Of a stretch of DNA of 64,000 nucleotides, positions 9,164 through 17,689 are shown piece by piece. The translations under genes and the position numbers were made by a program. Numbering within the stretch: the stretch's first letter is position 1; each line of letters opens with the position of its first letter. The stretch spans positions 3,762,001 through 3,826,000 of the forward strand of contig NZ_CP152003.1 in assembly GCF_038595065.1 (NCBI RefSeq). Direction: 5' to 3'. Origin of the DNA: Sutcliffiella sp. FSL R7-0096. Lineage in GTDB: Bacteria; Bacillota; Bacilli; Bacillales; Bacillaceae_I. The notes under the pieces are model-generated. The model saw only the letters and a list, made by a program, of their open reading frames with translations, did no database searches and had not been told where the DNA came from.

Positions 9164-10335
9164 AAAAAGCGGTTTTTGTCTACTCGGATGATTTTCAAAC
9201 CTATAAGTTCAGCGAAAATCACCCATTCAATCAACTGAGAGTCAAACTGACCTATGACTTGCTGCATAAAAGCAAGTTTCTATCATTCCAGGATATTGTT
9301 CCACCCAGAATGGCAACAGATGAGGAATTGGCGTTGGTGCATGACCCGCGCTATATTGAAGCTGTTAAATTGGCTGGAAAAGGGCAGTTGCCCAAAGAAA
9401 AAGCAAACAACTACGGTCTTGGGACGGAGGATACCCCTATCTTCCCGAACATGCATGAGGCAAGCGCTCTGCTTGTGGGGGGGACTTTAACTGCAGTCGA
9501 CCAGGTAATGACGGGTAAGTCGGAACATGCATTAAACCTTGGTGGCGGCCTTCATCACGGATTCCGTGGCAAGGCATCCGGCTTTTGTATATATAACGAC
9601 ACGGCCGTTGCCATCAAGTACCTTCAAGAAAAATACGGTGCCAGAGTTCTTTACGTTGACACCGATGCCCATCATGGTGATGGTGTACAATGGGCGTTTT
9701 ACGAGGATCCTGATGTCTGCACCCTGTCCATCCATGAAACCGGGCGCTATTTATTCCCTGGGACGGGGAATGTGAATGAGCGTGGTCAAGGGGACGGTTA
9801 CGGTTATTCTTTTAATATCCCGATTGACGCTTTCACTGAAGATGAGTCCTTCCTCGAAGTGTACGAACAATCACTAACAGAAATTGCCGAGTTCTTTAAG
9901 CCTGATGTCATCCTTACCCAAAATGGCGCGGACGCTCATTACTATGACCCTCTCACCCACCTTTCCACTTCAATAAAGGTGTACCGGGAGATACCCAAGC
10001 TCGCTCATAAAATTGCCCATCAACATTGCAAAGGCAGATGGATTGGAGTTGGTGGCGGGGGCTATGATATCTGGAGGGTCGTACCAAGGGCATGGTCTCA
10101 TATCTGGTTGGAGATGATCGAAAAGAACGATGTGCAAGGTGCTTTGTCAGAAGATTGGATAAACGAATGGAAAGATCAATCACCAGTGGATTTACCTGAT
10201 ACTTGGGAGGATAAAGCAGATTTGTACAAACCTATCCCACGAAAACAGGAAATCACCGAGAAGAATAAACAAATCCTGATGAAGGCGCTATACCCTATCA
10301 GCCACCTGCGAAAAGATAATTCACAGATTGGTTAA
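9160..10335 (+). CDS. acuC: Protein deacetylase AcuC (class I/II HDAC fold)
   Basis: Zinc-dependent histone-deacetylase-like enzyme that removes the acetyl group from AcsA and reverses AcuA. The 391-residue protein has the catalytic His pair in GGGLHHGFRGKASGF (about 128-142), zinc ligands in VDTDAHHGDGV (about 165-175), a further Asp in QNGADAHYYDPLTH and the terminal GGGGYD loop. The ATG at 9160 overlaps the acuB TGA by four bases. An in-frame extension to 9133 lies wholly inside acuB and is rejected. The acetylase, deacetylase and target form one regulatory switch. Confidence 0.96.
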   Translation: MKKAVFVYSDDFQTYKFSENHPFNQLRVKLTYDLLHKSKFLSFQDIVPPRMATDEELALVHDPRYIEAVKLAGKGQLPKEKANNYGLGTEDTPIFPNMHEASALLVGGTLTAVDQVMTGKSEHALNLGGGLHHGFRGKASGFCIYNDTAVAIKYLQEKYGARVLYVDTDAHHGDGVQWAFYEDPDVCTLSIHETGRYLFPGTGNVNERGQGDGYGYSFNIPIDAFTEDESFLEVYEQSLTEIAEFFKPDVILTQNGADAHYYDPLTHLSTSIKVYREIPKLAHKIAHQHCKGRWIGVGGGGYDIWRVVPRAWSHIWLEMIEKNDVQGALSEDWINEWKDQSPVDLPDTWEDKADLYKPIPRKQEITEKNKQILMKALYPISHLRKDNSQIG

Positions 10336-10378
10336 CCATCTCAAACGTAACTCAATGAACTTAACAAACAAAACGAAA

Positions 10379-10563
10379 GGCTCTGTTAAGCACCGCTGTT
10401 GATTTCCGCACTAGGCTTCGCTTTCCTAGGGGCGTTAGGGGAGCCTCCTCGGTTTGCGCCTGCGGGGTCTCCCCTAAACGCTATCTCCCTCAGGTGTCTA
10501 CGCCTATTGCTCCAATCAACAGCTAGGTTGCTGTAAAAATCAACAGTTTGCTTTAACAGAGCC
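10379..10563 (+). repeat. Dispersed GC-rich repeat, copy B, with inverted GGCTCTGTTAA ends
   Basis: Shares the core of the five-copy family (GGCTTCGCTTTCC, GGAGCCTCCTCGG, CCTGCGGGGTCTCC, CGCTATCTCCC, ATTGCTCCAATCAACAG). This copy alone has long outer inverted repeats: GGCTCTGTTAA at 10379-10389 and TTAACAGAGCC at 10553-10563. The inner arms are GCTGTTGATT and AATCAACAGC. The flanking octamers AAACGAAA and AAAAGAAA differ at one base and could be an eroded target duplication. It lies between acuC and the shared acuC/motS terminator. Confidence 0.8.
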
Positions 10564-10565
10564 AA

Positions 10566-10612
10566 AAGAAAAAAGCCAACCCTACGCCTTTGGCGTGGAG
10601 CTGGCTTTTCGC
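10566..10612. terminator. Bidirectional terminator between acuC and motS
   Basis: AAAGCCAACCCTACGCC and GGCGTGGAGCTGGCTTTT form a long stem around TTT. T-rich tracts occur on both sides, and the minus-strand run (TTTTTTCTTTT) for motS is the stronger. Confidence 0.82.
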
Positions 10613-10616
10613 TTTT

Positions 10617-11384
10617 TCAATCGATTTTCTCTTCCTGCTGCGGATCTGAAATGACTATCTCGACCCGTCTATTCTTTTGATAATTTTCACTTGAAGTGTT
10701 TTCGACTATAGGTCTTGTATCACCATATCCTACTGCAATAAAGCGCTCAGGATCCAAATTGTGAGAATCTACCAGATAGCGGATGACACTACTTGCTCTG
10801 GCCGCAGACAATTCCCAGTTAGAGGGAAATTTGTCGGTTGAGATAGGACGATTATCCGTATGGCCTTCTATCTTGACCAGATTAGGAATTTTATTTAAAA
10901 GCGTTCCCACCTTATCCAAGAATGGATGAGCGATGGGAAGGATTCTTGCCTCCGCCGTCTCATATAACACTTTCTCTTCCAGCACAAGAACAATTCCTCG
11001 TTCCGTCCTATTGGCCACTACCACATCTTCTAAGTCATTTTCCGCCAGGAATATCTGTACTTCCACAAGCAGCTCCTGTAGGCTATCTGTTTCCGATTCC
11101 GTCTCATTATTTTCCGGTTCCTTAGAGACATCATCCTGGTTATTCGTTGATTCCGTATTGACGGAAAAATCTGTAGGGTTTTCAAAAGGGACAGCGGAAG
11201 GATTATAATCGAGTATATTCACTTGCTTGAATGATTCTGCCACCGCTTTGAATTTTACGAGATCTATCTGTGACATGGAAAAGAGTAAAATAAAGAATAC
11301 AAGGACCAGCATGAAAAGATCGGAAAACGTAACCATCCATTTTGGTGCACCTTTTTCATGTGCTTCCCTCTTTTGACGCTTCAT
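10617..11384 (-). CDS. motS: Flagellar stator subunit MotS (MotB family)
   Basis: Stator protein that anchors MotP to peptidoglycan and conducts Na+ to drive the flagellar motor. The 255-residue protein has one membrane helix at about 17-38 with the ion-binding aspartate in TFSDLFMLVLVFFILLFSMS (Asp22). A Glu/Asp-rich linker follows, then a C-terminal OmpA/MotB peptidoglycan-binding domain with GHTDNRPI and NWELSAARA. Assignment as MotS rather than MotB rests on the acuC-motS-motP-ccpA order and on similarity; sodium selectivity is inferred. Its start overlaps the motP stop by four bases. Confidence 0.93.
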   Translation of the reverse strand: MKRQKREAHEKGAPKWMVTFSDLFMLVLVFFILLFSMSQIDLVKFKAVAESFKQVNILDYNPSAVPFENPTDFSVNTESTNNQDDVSKEPENNETESETDSLQELLVEVQIFLAENDLEDVVVANRTERGIVLVLEEKVLYETAEARILPIAHPFLDKVGTLLNKIPNLVKIEGHTDNRPISTDKFPSNWELSAARASSVIRYLVDSHNLDPERFIAVGYGDTRPIVENTSSENYQKNRRVEIVISDPQQEEKID

Positions 11385-12196
11385 TGAAAATTCTCCTCGA
11401 GCGTTTCAGCCACAGCTTCGTCTTTTTTAACTCGATCTTGACTGGAAAGGAAGGCTGATAGCTTTTCCTCCAATATTTTAGGGTTTTGACCAGATTGTAC
11501 GCCAATGACCCCTTCTATGATAATTTGTTTCAAGAATACTTCTTTTTCTGTTTTATTAGCTAGTTTACTAGCCATTGGGAGAAAGACTAGATTTGCTAAC
11601 AATGTTCCATATAAGGTTGTCAAAATGGCGATGGCCATATTAGGCCCTAGCGTAGTCGGGTCATTCAGGTTTTTCAGCATCAGTACCAATCCGATGAGCG
11701 TTCCAATCATCCCCCATGACGGAGCATAATCCCCCGCTTTTTCCAAAATGCTTCTTCCCTTCACATGTCTTTCTTCCATGGCAGAGATTTCTGCATTCAT
11801 AATATCATGGATCACTTCAGGCTCCACCCCGTCCACTGCAAGCAGCACGCCCTTTTTTATGAAATCATCTTCTACTTCTTCTAGCTCTGCCTCAAGTGCC
11901 AGTAACCCTTCTCTTCTTGCTCGGTCTGATAGCCTTACAAATGTTTCAATTAGATTTGGTAATTCATTTTCCTGCCTGGAAAATGCAGCTTTCACTACTG
12001 TCGGCATTACCTTCATTTCTTTAAGATTGAACGTAATTAATAAAGCACCAAGCGTTCCCCCTATTACAATTAAAAAAGAGGGAAGATGCAAGAAGCTGCT
12101 TGCACCGCTGAATCCTGAATTATTAACGATACCGAATAAAATCATTGCCAAACCTAGTACAAGACCTATTGGTGTTAACACATCGAACTTTTTCAT
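11381..12196 (-). CDS. motP: Flagellar stator subunit MotP (MotA family)
   Basis: A 271-residue, four-helix stator subunit that pairs with MotS to form a Na+-driven force generator. Visible segments are TM1 (about 8-25), TM2 (about 33-55), a cytoplasmic charged domain (about 65-150), TM3 with PSWGMIGTLIGLVLML and TM4 with AIAILTTLYGTLLANLVFLP. The conserved Pro residues that frame the ion channel in MotA/PomA proteins are present. AGGGGAGA precedes the ATG. It forms an operon with motS (ATGA overlap) and is separated from ccpA by a terminator and dispersed repeat copy C. Confidence 0.94.
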   Translation of the reverse strand: MKKFDVLTPIGLVLGLAMILFGIVNNSGFSGASSFLHLPSFLIVIGGTLGALLITFNLKEMKVMPTVVKAAFSRQENELPNLIETFVRLSDRARREGLLALEAELEEVEDDFIKKGVLLAVDGVEPEVIHDIMNAEISAMEERHVKGRSILEKAGDYAPSWGMIGTLIGLVLMLKNLNDPTTLGPNMAIAILTTLYGTLLANLVFLPMASKLANKTEKEVFLKQIIIEGVIGVQSGQNPKILEEKLSAFLSSQDRVKKDEAVAETLEENFQ

Positions 12197-12248
12197 ACTG
12201 TCTCCCCTGACCTTAAACGCTCTTGTTTATGTTTTTAGTGAAGGCTTT

Positions 12249-12392
12249 ATTTGACGCCGCTGTTGATTTTCGCACTTGGCTTCGCTTTCAGCGAGACGCC
12301 TGTGGAGCCTCCTCGGCAAGCCTGCGGGGTCTCCAAAATGCGCTACCTCCAGCTGCTTGGAGTCTTCACCCTGTGCTCCAATCAACAGCTAT
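12249..12392 (+). repeat. Dispersed GC-rich repeat, copy C
   Basis: Contains GCCGCTGTTGATTTTCGCA, GGCTTCGCTTTC, GTGGAGCCTCCTCGG, CCTGCGGGGTCTCC, GCGCTACCTCC, GGAGTCTTCACC and TGTGCTCCAATCAACAGCT, the order seen in copy B. The arms GCTGTTGATT and AATCAACAGC are inverted repeats. It lies between the ccpA terminator and the motP start, so it falls in the motP upstream region. Confidence 0.8.
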
Positions 12393-12422
12393 GTTATGTA
12401 GAATCATTTTGAGCCTTCCATA

Positions 12423-12463
12423 AGAAAAGAGGACAAACGTTGTTGTTTTTGTCCTCTTCTTTT
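12423..12463 (-). terminator. Terminator of ccpA
   Basis: On the minus strand, AAGAGGACAAA and TTTGTCCTCTT pair around an AACAACAACG loop and are followed by TTCTTA. The hairpin stem is perfect over 11 bp. Confidence 0.82.
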
Positions 12464-12485
12464 ACTATCTATATCGACAGCTTTT

Positions 12486-13484
12486 TTATTTTGTTGAGCG
12501 TCTAAATTCAATTCTATGAGGAAGTACGACAGTTTGGTCCTCCACTTTCTCTTTATTCATAAATTTCGTTAAAAGTCTCATGGCAACTGCACCAATATCA
12601 TACATCGGTTGAACCACGGTAGAAAGCTGTGGACGAACCATTGTCGCTAGTCGTGTATTATCAAATCCAATTACTTCGATGTCTTCAGGGATATTCAGTC
12701 CATTATCTTGAGCACCATGGATGACCCCCAATGCCATTTCATCGGTCCCAACAAAGATTGCTGTAGGACGGTCTTTCAAGCTGATCAATTTTTCAACCGC
12801 TTCAATTCCTGAATCATAGGAATAGTCCCCTTCTAGAACAATCTCCTCATCATAGGATAAACCAGCTTCTTCTAAAGCACGCTTGTAGCCTGTCAGTTTT
12901 TTCTCTCCGTTGATTGGTTCTTCAAAGAGGCCTGACACGTAACCCACGCGCTTGTGTCCCTTCTCAATCAATGCTGTTACAGCATCAAAGGCTGCTTGTA
13001 CATAATCGATCGTTACAGACGGTACCTTATTGTCTCTTTCAATGGAAGCTGCCAATACGATTGGTACAGGAGATCTTTCAAACTCCGCTGCAAGCTCTTC
13101 TGTTATATTTCCACTCATGAAAACAATTCCATCCACTTGCTTGCCAAGCATCGTGTTCAGTAAGTATAACTCCTTGTCCACATTTTGGTCGGAGTTGCTC
13201 AAGATGATATTGTACTTATACATGGTTGCAATATCCTCAATTCCGCGAGCTAGCTCTGCATAGAAGATATTGGAGATATCAGGGATGATTACCCCAACCG
13301 TTGTCGTTTTCTTGCTTGCCAATCCTCTAGCCACGGCATTAGGACGATAACCTAAGCGTTCGATGGCTTCCAATACTTTTTTTCTTGTTGTGGGTTTTAC
13401 ATTTGGGTTTCCATTTACTACTCGGGAAACCGTTGCCATGGAAACATTCGCTTCTCTGGCAACATCATAAATCGTTACGTTCAT
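12486..13484 (-). CDS. ccpA: Catabolite control protein A
   Basis: LacI/GalR-family regulator that, with HPr-Ser46-P, binds cre sites for carbon catabolite control. The 332-residue protein begins [20 protein letters not shown], the DNA-binding helix-turn-helix, followed by the hinge helix region [18 protein letters not shown]. The periplasmic-binding-protein-like core is recognisable through [14 protein letters not shown] and [18 protein letters not shown]. The open frame extends to 13562, but AAGGAGAG lies 9 bases before the ATG at 13484 and known CcpA proteins start here. It has its own promoter and lies downstream of aroA, as in B. subtilis. A likely operator for it is in this window at 7741. 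Confidence 0.97.
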   Translation of the reverse strand: MNVTIYDVAREANVSMATVSRVVNGNPNVKPTTRKKVLEAIERLGYRPNAVARGLASKKTTTVGVIIPDISNIFYAELARGIEDIATMYKYNIILSNSDQNVDKELYLLNTMLGKQVDGIVFMSGNITEELAAEFERSPVPIVLAASIERDNKVPSVTIDYVQAAFDAVTALIEKGHKRVGYVSGLFEEPINGEKKLTGYKRALEEAGLSYDEEIVLEGDYSYDSGIEAVEKLISLKDRPTAIFVGTDEMALGVIHGAQDNGLNIPEDIEVIGFDNTRLATMVRPQLSTVVQPMYDIGAVAMRLLTKFMNKEKVEDQTVVLPHRIEFRRSTK

Positions 13485-13572
13485 TCGCACACACTCTCCT
13501 TCATTTTTCATGCATCTATGTAAGGCAATATTTAATAAGATAAATTTGGCAAAATAACGCATTTATCTAATA

Positions 13573-13601
13573 ATCATACGTTATTCTTTGCCTACAATCA
13601 A
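13573..13601 (-). promoter_or_regulatory. SigA-type promoter of ccpA
   Basis: On the minus strand: TTGATT (13596-13601), a 17-base spacer, TATGAT (13573-13578). It lies about 90 bases upstream of the ccpA ATG, in the gap after the aroA terminator. Confidence 0.7.
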
Positions 13602-13679
13602 TGAATTTACTATACTCCTCCCCATATCTTTTGCTAAATGTAAATTTTTTATGAAAACTTAATGAAAACTTATGAATAC

Positions 13680-13715
13680 AAGAAAAGACGAGCGTTTCAA
13701 TCCGCTCGTCTTGGA
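13680..13715 (-). terminator. Terminator of aroA
   Basis: On the minus strand, AAGACGAGCG and CGCTCGTCTT pair exactly around GATTGAAA and are followed by TTCTTGT. Confidence 0.85.
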
Positions 13716-13726
13716 GAAAATGTTTA

Positions 13727-14803
13727 TTATGACTTGTACGAATAATGACTGCGTAGTTCCGTGATGAACTCATTGAATTGATCGATGTCCATCTGCTGTG
13801 CCGCGTCAGAAAGTGCTACTGCCGGATCAGGATGGACTTCAGCCATCACTCCATCTGCACCGATTGCAAGTGCAGCCTTTGCAGTAGGCAATAGAAGATC
13901 TTTTCTACCAGTGGAATGTGTTACATCCACAAATACTGGTAAGTGAGTTTCTTTCTTCAGAATTGGTACAGCTGAAATATCTAATGTATTTCTAGTAGCT
14001 TTTTCGTACGTTCTGATTCCGCGCTCACATAGGATGATCTGGTCATTCCCTTGGGAGATGATATATTCTGCTGCATTAACGAATTCATCAATCGTTGCGG
14101 CCAATCCTCTTTTGAGGAGTACTGGTTTTCGCACCGCACCTGCAGCCTTCAGTAGTTCGAAGTTCTGCATGTTACGTGCACCTATCTGGATGACATCGAC
14201 GTAATCACAAGCGACTTCAATATCTGCAGGGTTGATGATTTCACTGATGATTGCCATATCATATTCATCACCAACACGTTTCAATATTTTCAATCCTTCA
14301 AGTCCAAGTCCTTGGAAATCGTAAGGAGAAGTTCTAGGCTTGAACGCACCACCGCGAAGCAATTTTACTCCCTGTGCTTTTGCAGCTTGTGCAACTTGTG
14401 CAACTTGTTCATAGCTTTCTACGGCACAAGGACCGATGATGAAGTTTTGAGATCCATCACCAATTTTCACACCCTTGACTTCTACAACCGTATCTTCCGG
14501 TTTTTTCTTACGCGACACTAGTAATGCTTTTCTATGATCATCTTTTTGCAGTTCCAAACCTGCTTTGAAGATCTCTTTGAATAAATGTTGTAATGTGGAG
14601 GTTTCGAAAGGACCATCGTTATGCTCCGTGATCAAGTCTAGCATCTTTCTTTCACGGACTGGGTCATATCGATTTACACCTTGCGCTTCCTTAAGCTTAC
14701 CAATTTCCTGGACAAGCTCACCGCGCTTGTTGATGACCTCTAGTAGTTGTAAGTTGAGTTCTTCGACTTGTTTTCGCAAGGCGTCTAGTTCGTTATGACT
14801 CAT
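13727..14803 (-). CDS. aroA: Chorismate mutase / DAHP synthase bifunctional enzyme
   Basis: First enzyme of the shikimate pathway: condenses phosphoenolpyruvate and erythrose-4-phosphate to DAHP. Residues 1-90 form an AroQ-type chorismate mutase domain ([19 protein letters not shown]) that acts as the chorismate/prephenate sensor in this type. The rest is the DAHP synthase barrel with [42 protein letters not shown] and [10 protein letters not shown]. The 358-residue length equals the B. subtilis enzyme, where the gene is called aroA (aroG in other schemes). AAAGGATG lies upstream of the ATG. It is transcribed toward ccpA and divergent from the FtsA-like gene. Confidence 0.96.
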   Translation of the reverse strand: MSHNELDALRKQVEELNLQLLEVINKRGELVQEIGKLKEAQGVNRYDPVRERKMLDLITEHNDGPFETSTLQHLFKEIFKAGLELQKDDHRKALLVSRKKKPEDTVVEVKGVKIGDGSQNFIIGPCAVESYEQVAQVAQAAKAQGVKLLRGGAFKPRTSPYDFQGLGLEGLKILKRVGDEYDMAIISEIINPADIEVACDYVDVIQIGARNMQNFELLKAAGAVRKPVLLKRGLAATIDEFVNAAEYIISQGNDQIILCERGIRTYEKATRNTLDISAVPILKKETHLPVFVDVTHSTGRKDLLLPTAKAALAIGADGVMAEVHPDPAVALSDAAQQMDIDQFNEFITELRSHYSYKS

Positions 14804-14866
14804 ATTATTTCATCCTTTCTGTATTTATAACAGTACCGAATTGTGGTACATTTCTATTAATTAGTT

Positions 14867-14895
14867 ATTATATACGATGACTTTAAGATTGTCAC
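14867..14895 (-). promoter_or_regulatory. SigA promoter of aroA
   Basis: On the minus strand: GTGACA (14890-14895), an exact 17-base spacer, TATAAT (14867-14872). It lies about 65 bases upstream of the aroA start. Confidence 0.8.
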
Positions 14896-14972
14896 GAATT
14901 TTTTCTTTATTAATTAAACGCTTTTAAGCGGTAAAGTATCATATGATGCATTATAGGGATGGTGAATGTTTT

Positions 14973-17117
14973 TTGATTTTCGCATTGGACATTGGAACCA
15001 GGTCTGTAGTTGGCCTGCTTCTGGAAAAAGAAAACGATAAATTCCATATGATTGACATGGTGGTAAAAGAACATGATGAGCGTGCTATGTTGGATGGCCA
15101 AATCCATGATATATTGGCAGTTTCAAAGGTGATTACATATGTGAAGGAACAATTGGAGGAAAAGCATGGGCCTCTCACCAAAGTTTGTGTAGCCGCTGCC
15201 GGAAGGGCTCTAAAAACGCAGACTGCATATGCCATTCAGGATATCAAAGGGAAAGCACTGTTCAAAGAAGAGGATATTTTTCTACTTGAACTGGCTGCGG
15301 TTCAAGAGGCACAACGAAAATTACTACAAGAGAACCAAATTGATCATGCCAATCAGTATTTCTGTGTTGGTTATTCGGTGCTCCGTTATTATTTGGATGA
15401 AGAGGAGATTGGCAGCCTTCTTGATCAGCGCGGAGAAAAAGCTTCTGTTGAAATCATTTCGACCTTCCTTCCTAAAATTGTGGTGGAATCTTTGATTTCC
15501 GCACTGCAACGCTCTAACTTGCAGCTCGAAGCCCTGACTCTTGAACCGATAGCAGCCATTAATGTACTCATTCCAGCTTCCATGCGACGCCTTAATATTG
15601 CATTAGTCGATATTGGAGCGGGTACCTCTGATGTAGCAATTTCGATGGACGGAACCGTAACCGCTTACGGAATGGTTCCTGTTGCAGGTGATGAGATCAC
15701 CGAAGGACTTAGTGATGCTTTTTTGCTGGATTTTCCACAGGCTGAACAGGCGAAGAGAGAGATGCTGGCAAGAGAAACCATTACCTTTACAGATATATTA
15801 GGCTTCGAACAGACCCTTTCAAAATCTGAAATGGTGGAACAAATCTTGCCATCTATTGAAAAACTTGCAACGTCCATTACGAATGAAATCAAAAGACAAA
15901 ATAATCAAAAATCCCCTAAAGCTGTTATGCTTGTAGGTGGAGGTAGTTTGACGCCGTCTCTTACATCTTTGATTGCCAGAAATCTGGAATTACCTGAAAA
16001 CCGAGTTGCAATTCGTGGAGTGGATGCCATCCACCAGCTTCACCCTACCATCCTTCCGGTGAAAGGTCCTGAATTCATCACCCCTATTGGAATAGCCATT
16101 GCTGCAAAAGAAAAACCAATTGAATACGTTTCTGTCACCGTCAACGAATTGCCCATCCGATTATTTGATGTGAAAAAATTGACGATTGGTGACAGTCTCT
16201 TAGCTTCAGGCATCAACATCAATAAACTTGTCGGGAAACCAGGATTAGCATTGATGATAGAAAAGAATGGGGAAAAGATTACTATTCCTGGAAGCTTTGG
16301 AGAACCCCCGAAAATATATAAGAATGGAAAAGTCGCTCAGGGTTTTGATTCAATAGAAAATGGAGACGACATTTTCGTAGAAAAGGGACAAGATGGAGAA
16401 GCTGCCAAGGCAACCGTAGGACAACTGATCGGAACGGAAAATACGTCTTTAACATTACATTTGAACGGGATTCCAGCTGACCTCAACCCCACTATATTAG
16501 TAAACGGTGAGCCTTCTACGTTGGATACCCCTCTCTCAGACAGGGATAAAATAACCCTCCGATACCCTAAAAACATTAAAGAACTACTTGTTTCCACGAA
16601 GCAAGTGACAGAGGATGAACTGGAACCCTTTTATCTATACATTAATGACGAAAAAAGCTCCCTTTCTTCACTTTCTGTTCAGTTAAAGAGAAATGGTAGC
16701 AGGGTGTCTGCCACCGATACCTACTCCAACCTTGATCAGATTGTATGGGAGCAGGCAGCAAGCCCAACAGTAAAAATGCTGTCTATGCTTCAACAATACG
16801 AAACCAAACAGGAAATTGCCGTCACTTATAAGGGAGCTAAAGTGGTACTATCAAAGAACCTACTTGAATTTTACCGTAATGGAGAATTATTAGAGGAAGA
16901 AGATTTATTAAAAAGAGGCGACCATCTGCAACTGATGCTCAGACGGAAAGAACCATTCATCTTTCAAGACATGTTCAGGTTCGTAAACATCGAAAAACCA
17001 ATAGGAGCTGGATCCTTCGTTCTAAAGAAAAATGGAGTAAAAGCATCCTTCTATGACCTAATCGAACACGGAGATGAACTTGACATCGAATGGGAAGACA
17101 AGAGGGTTCAGGTATAA
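14973..17117 (+). CDS. FtsA/PilM-like actin-fold ATPase with repeated C-terminal modules
   Basis: A 714-residue protein whose N-terminal half (about 1-360) is an FtsA/PilM-type actin-fold: phosphate loop ALDIGTRSVVG, second loop LVDIGAGTSDVAIS, adenosine motif VMLVGGGSLTPSL, and an SHS2/1C-like insertion. The C-terminal half is unusual: at least four stretches follow the pattern hydrophobic-NG, about ten residues, GD/RD, alternating hydrophobic (for example YKNGKVAQGFDSIENGDDIF and LKKNGVKASFYDLIEHGDEL), resembling small β-grasp-like units. The start is uncertain: TTG at 14973 has GGATGGTGA upstream, whereas in-frame ATGs at 14943/14946 lack a clear site. No membrane helix or FtsZ-tail-like C-terminus is seen. 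Function unknown; a membrane or division-associated scaffold is a guess. This gene is not in the B. subtilis order. Confidence 0.85.
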   Translation: MIFALDIGTRSVVGLLLEKENDKFHMIDMVVKEHDERAMLDGQIHDILAVSKVITYVKEQLEEKHGPLTKVCVAAAGRALKTQTAYAIQDIKGKALFKEEDIFLLELAAVQEAQRKLLQENQIDHANQYFCVGYSVLRYYLDEEEIGSLLDQRGEKASVEIISTFLPKIVVESLISALQRSNLQLEALTLEPIAAINVLIPASMRRLNIALVDIGAGTSDVAISMDGTVTAYGMVPVAGDEITEGLSDAFLLDFPQAEQAKREMLARETITFTDILGFEQTLSKSEMVEQILPSIEKLATSITNEIKRQNNQKSPKAVMLVGGGSLTPSLTSLIARNLELPENRVAIRGVDAIHQLHPTILPVKGPEFITPIGIAIAAKEKPIEYVSVTVNELPIRLFDVKKLTIGDSLLASGININKLVGKPGLALMIEKNGEKITIPGSFGEPPKIYKNGKVAQGFDSIENGDDIFVEKGQDGEAAKATVGQLIGTENTSLTLHLNGIPADLNPTILVNGEPSTLDTPLSDRDKITLRYPKNIKELLVSTKQVTEDELEPFYLYINDEKSSLSSLSVQLKRNGSRVSATDTYSNLDQIVWEQAASPTVKMLSMLQQYETKQEIAVTYKGAKVVLSKNLLEFYRNGELLEEEDLLKRGDHLQLMLRRKEPFIFQDMFRFVNIEKPIGAGSFVLKKNGVKASFYDLIEHGDELDIEWEDKRVQV

Positions 17118-17130
17118 GTTTAAACAATCT

Positions 17131-17240
17131 TCTAGTTGTTGATTGGAACATAGGGCGAAGACTCCGACGGGAGGTAGTACTTAGCGGAGATCCTGCAAGC
17201 ACCCTGTGGAGATGTGGAAATCAACAGCGGTGTTAAGGAA
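17131..17240 (-). repeat. Dispersed GC-rich repeat, copy D (shortened)
   Basis: Read on the minus strand it starts TTAACACCGCTGTTGATTTCC and ends in CTACCTCCCGTCGGAGTC, TTCGCCCTATGTTCCAATCAACAA. The middle part with CGCTTTCCGCGGGG and the GAGCC block is deleted, so only about 105 bp remain. The arms TGTTGATT and AATCAACA are retained. It lies directly after the FtsA-like gene and before a terminator. Confidence 0.75.
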
Positions 17241-17251
17241 GACCTAAAAAT

Positions 17252-17291
17252 AAAAAACGAACGTGCATCTACGCACGTTCGTTTTATTTTA
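17252..17291. terminator. Bidirectional terminator between the FtsA-like gene and ytxJ/brxC
   Basis: AAAACGAACGTGC and GCACGTTCGTTTT are perfectly complementary around ATCTAC, with T/A-rich flanks on both sides. Confidence 0.9.
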
Positions 17292-17610
17292 CATTTTCCT
17301 GTAAAGAAGAATACGTGATTTTCCAATGAGAAGCATTCCACACAACGTCTCCACCCTTAAACATTAAAGCCTGCGGAGATTCATGCTTCACTCCAGTTGC
17401 TTCCGCAATATGATTGGAAAGCGGTCTTGCATCTTGGACATTTAAGTAATAGCAAGGAACCTGATCCTGATCTGCTACAAAATTCTCAAACTCTTCAAAA
17501 GCAGCATGACTAATGGGACAGGTTGTACTGTTTTTAAAAAAGAGAAATGTTTCATTTTCTTGGAGAACTTGATTAAATTCTTCTACGGTTTGTATCATAG
17601 TTTTATCCAT
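17284..17610 (-). CDS. ytxJ: Bacilliredoxin-like protein BrxC/YtxJ
   Basis: A 108-residue thioredoxin-fold protein of the YtxJ family, also named BrxC, a monothiol bacilliredoxin that resolves bacillithiol mixed disulfides after oxidative stress. The active site is FKNSTTCPISHAAFEEF with a single cysteine near residue 31; the family's cis-Pro region is visible in ESPQALMF. The open frame continues to 17688, but AAAGGATG is placed 7 bases before the ATG at 17610 and 108 residues matches the family. It is the last gene of ytxG-ytxH-ytxJ, expressed from the SigB/SigH-type promoters upstream of ytxG. Confidence 0.92.
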   Translation of the reverse strand: MDKTMIQTVEEFNQVLQENETFLFFKNSTTCPISHAAFEEFENFVADQDQVPCYYLNVQDARPLSNHIAEATGVKHESPQALMFKGGDVVWNASHWKITYSSLQENVK

Positions 17611-17689
17611 TTTCCGACATCCTTTACAATTGAATAGTGAAATTAAAAACGGCGAAGCTATCATATCACTTCGCCGTTTGAATCTCAAG

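Noticed and set aside
11748-12254. 168-codon plus-strand frame over motP
   Set aside because: Rich in Ser/Leu as expected for the complement of a membrane protein gene; motP is clearly real on the other strand.
14919-14931. cre site at CGCTTTTAAGCG upstream of the FtsA-like gene
   Set aside because: When centred on its CG it fails several consensus positions, including the TG at the left end, so it is only a small palindrome.
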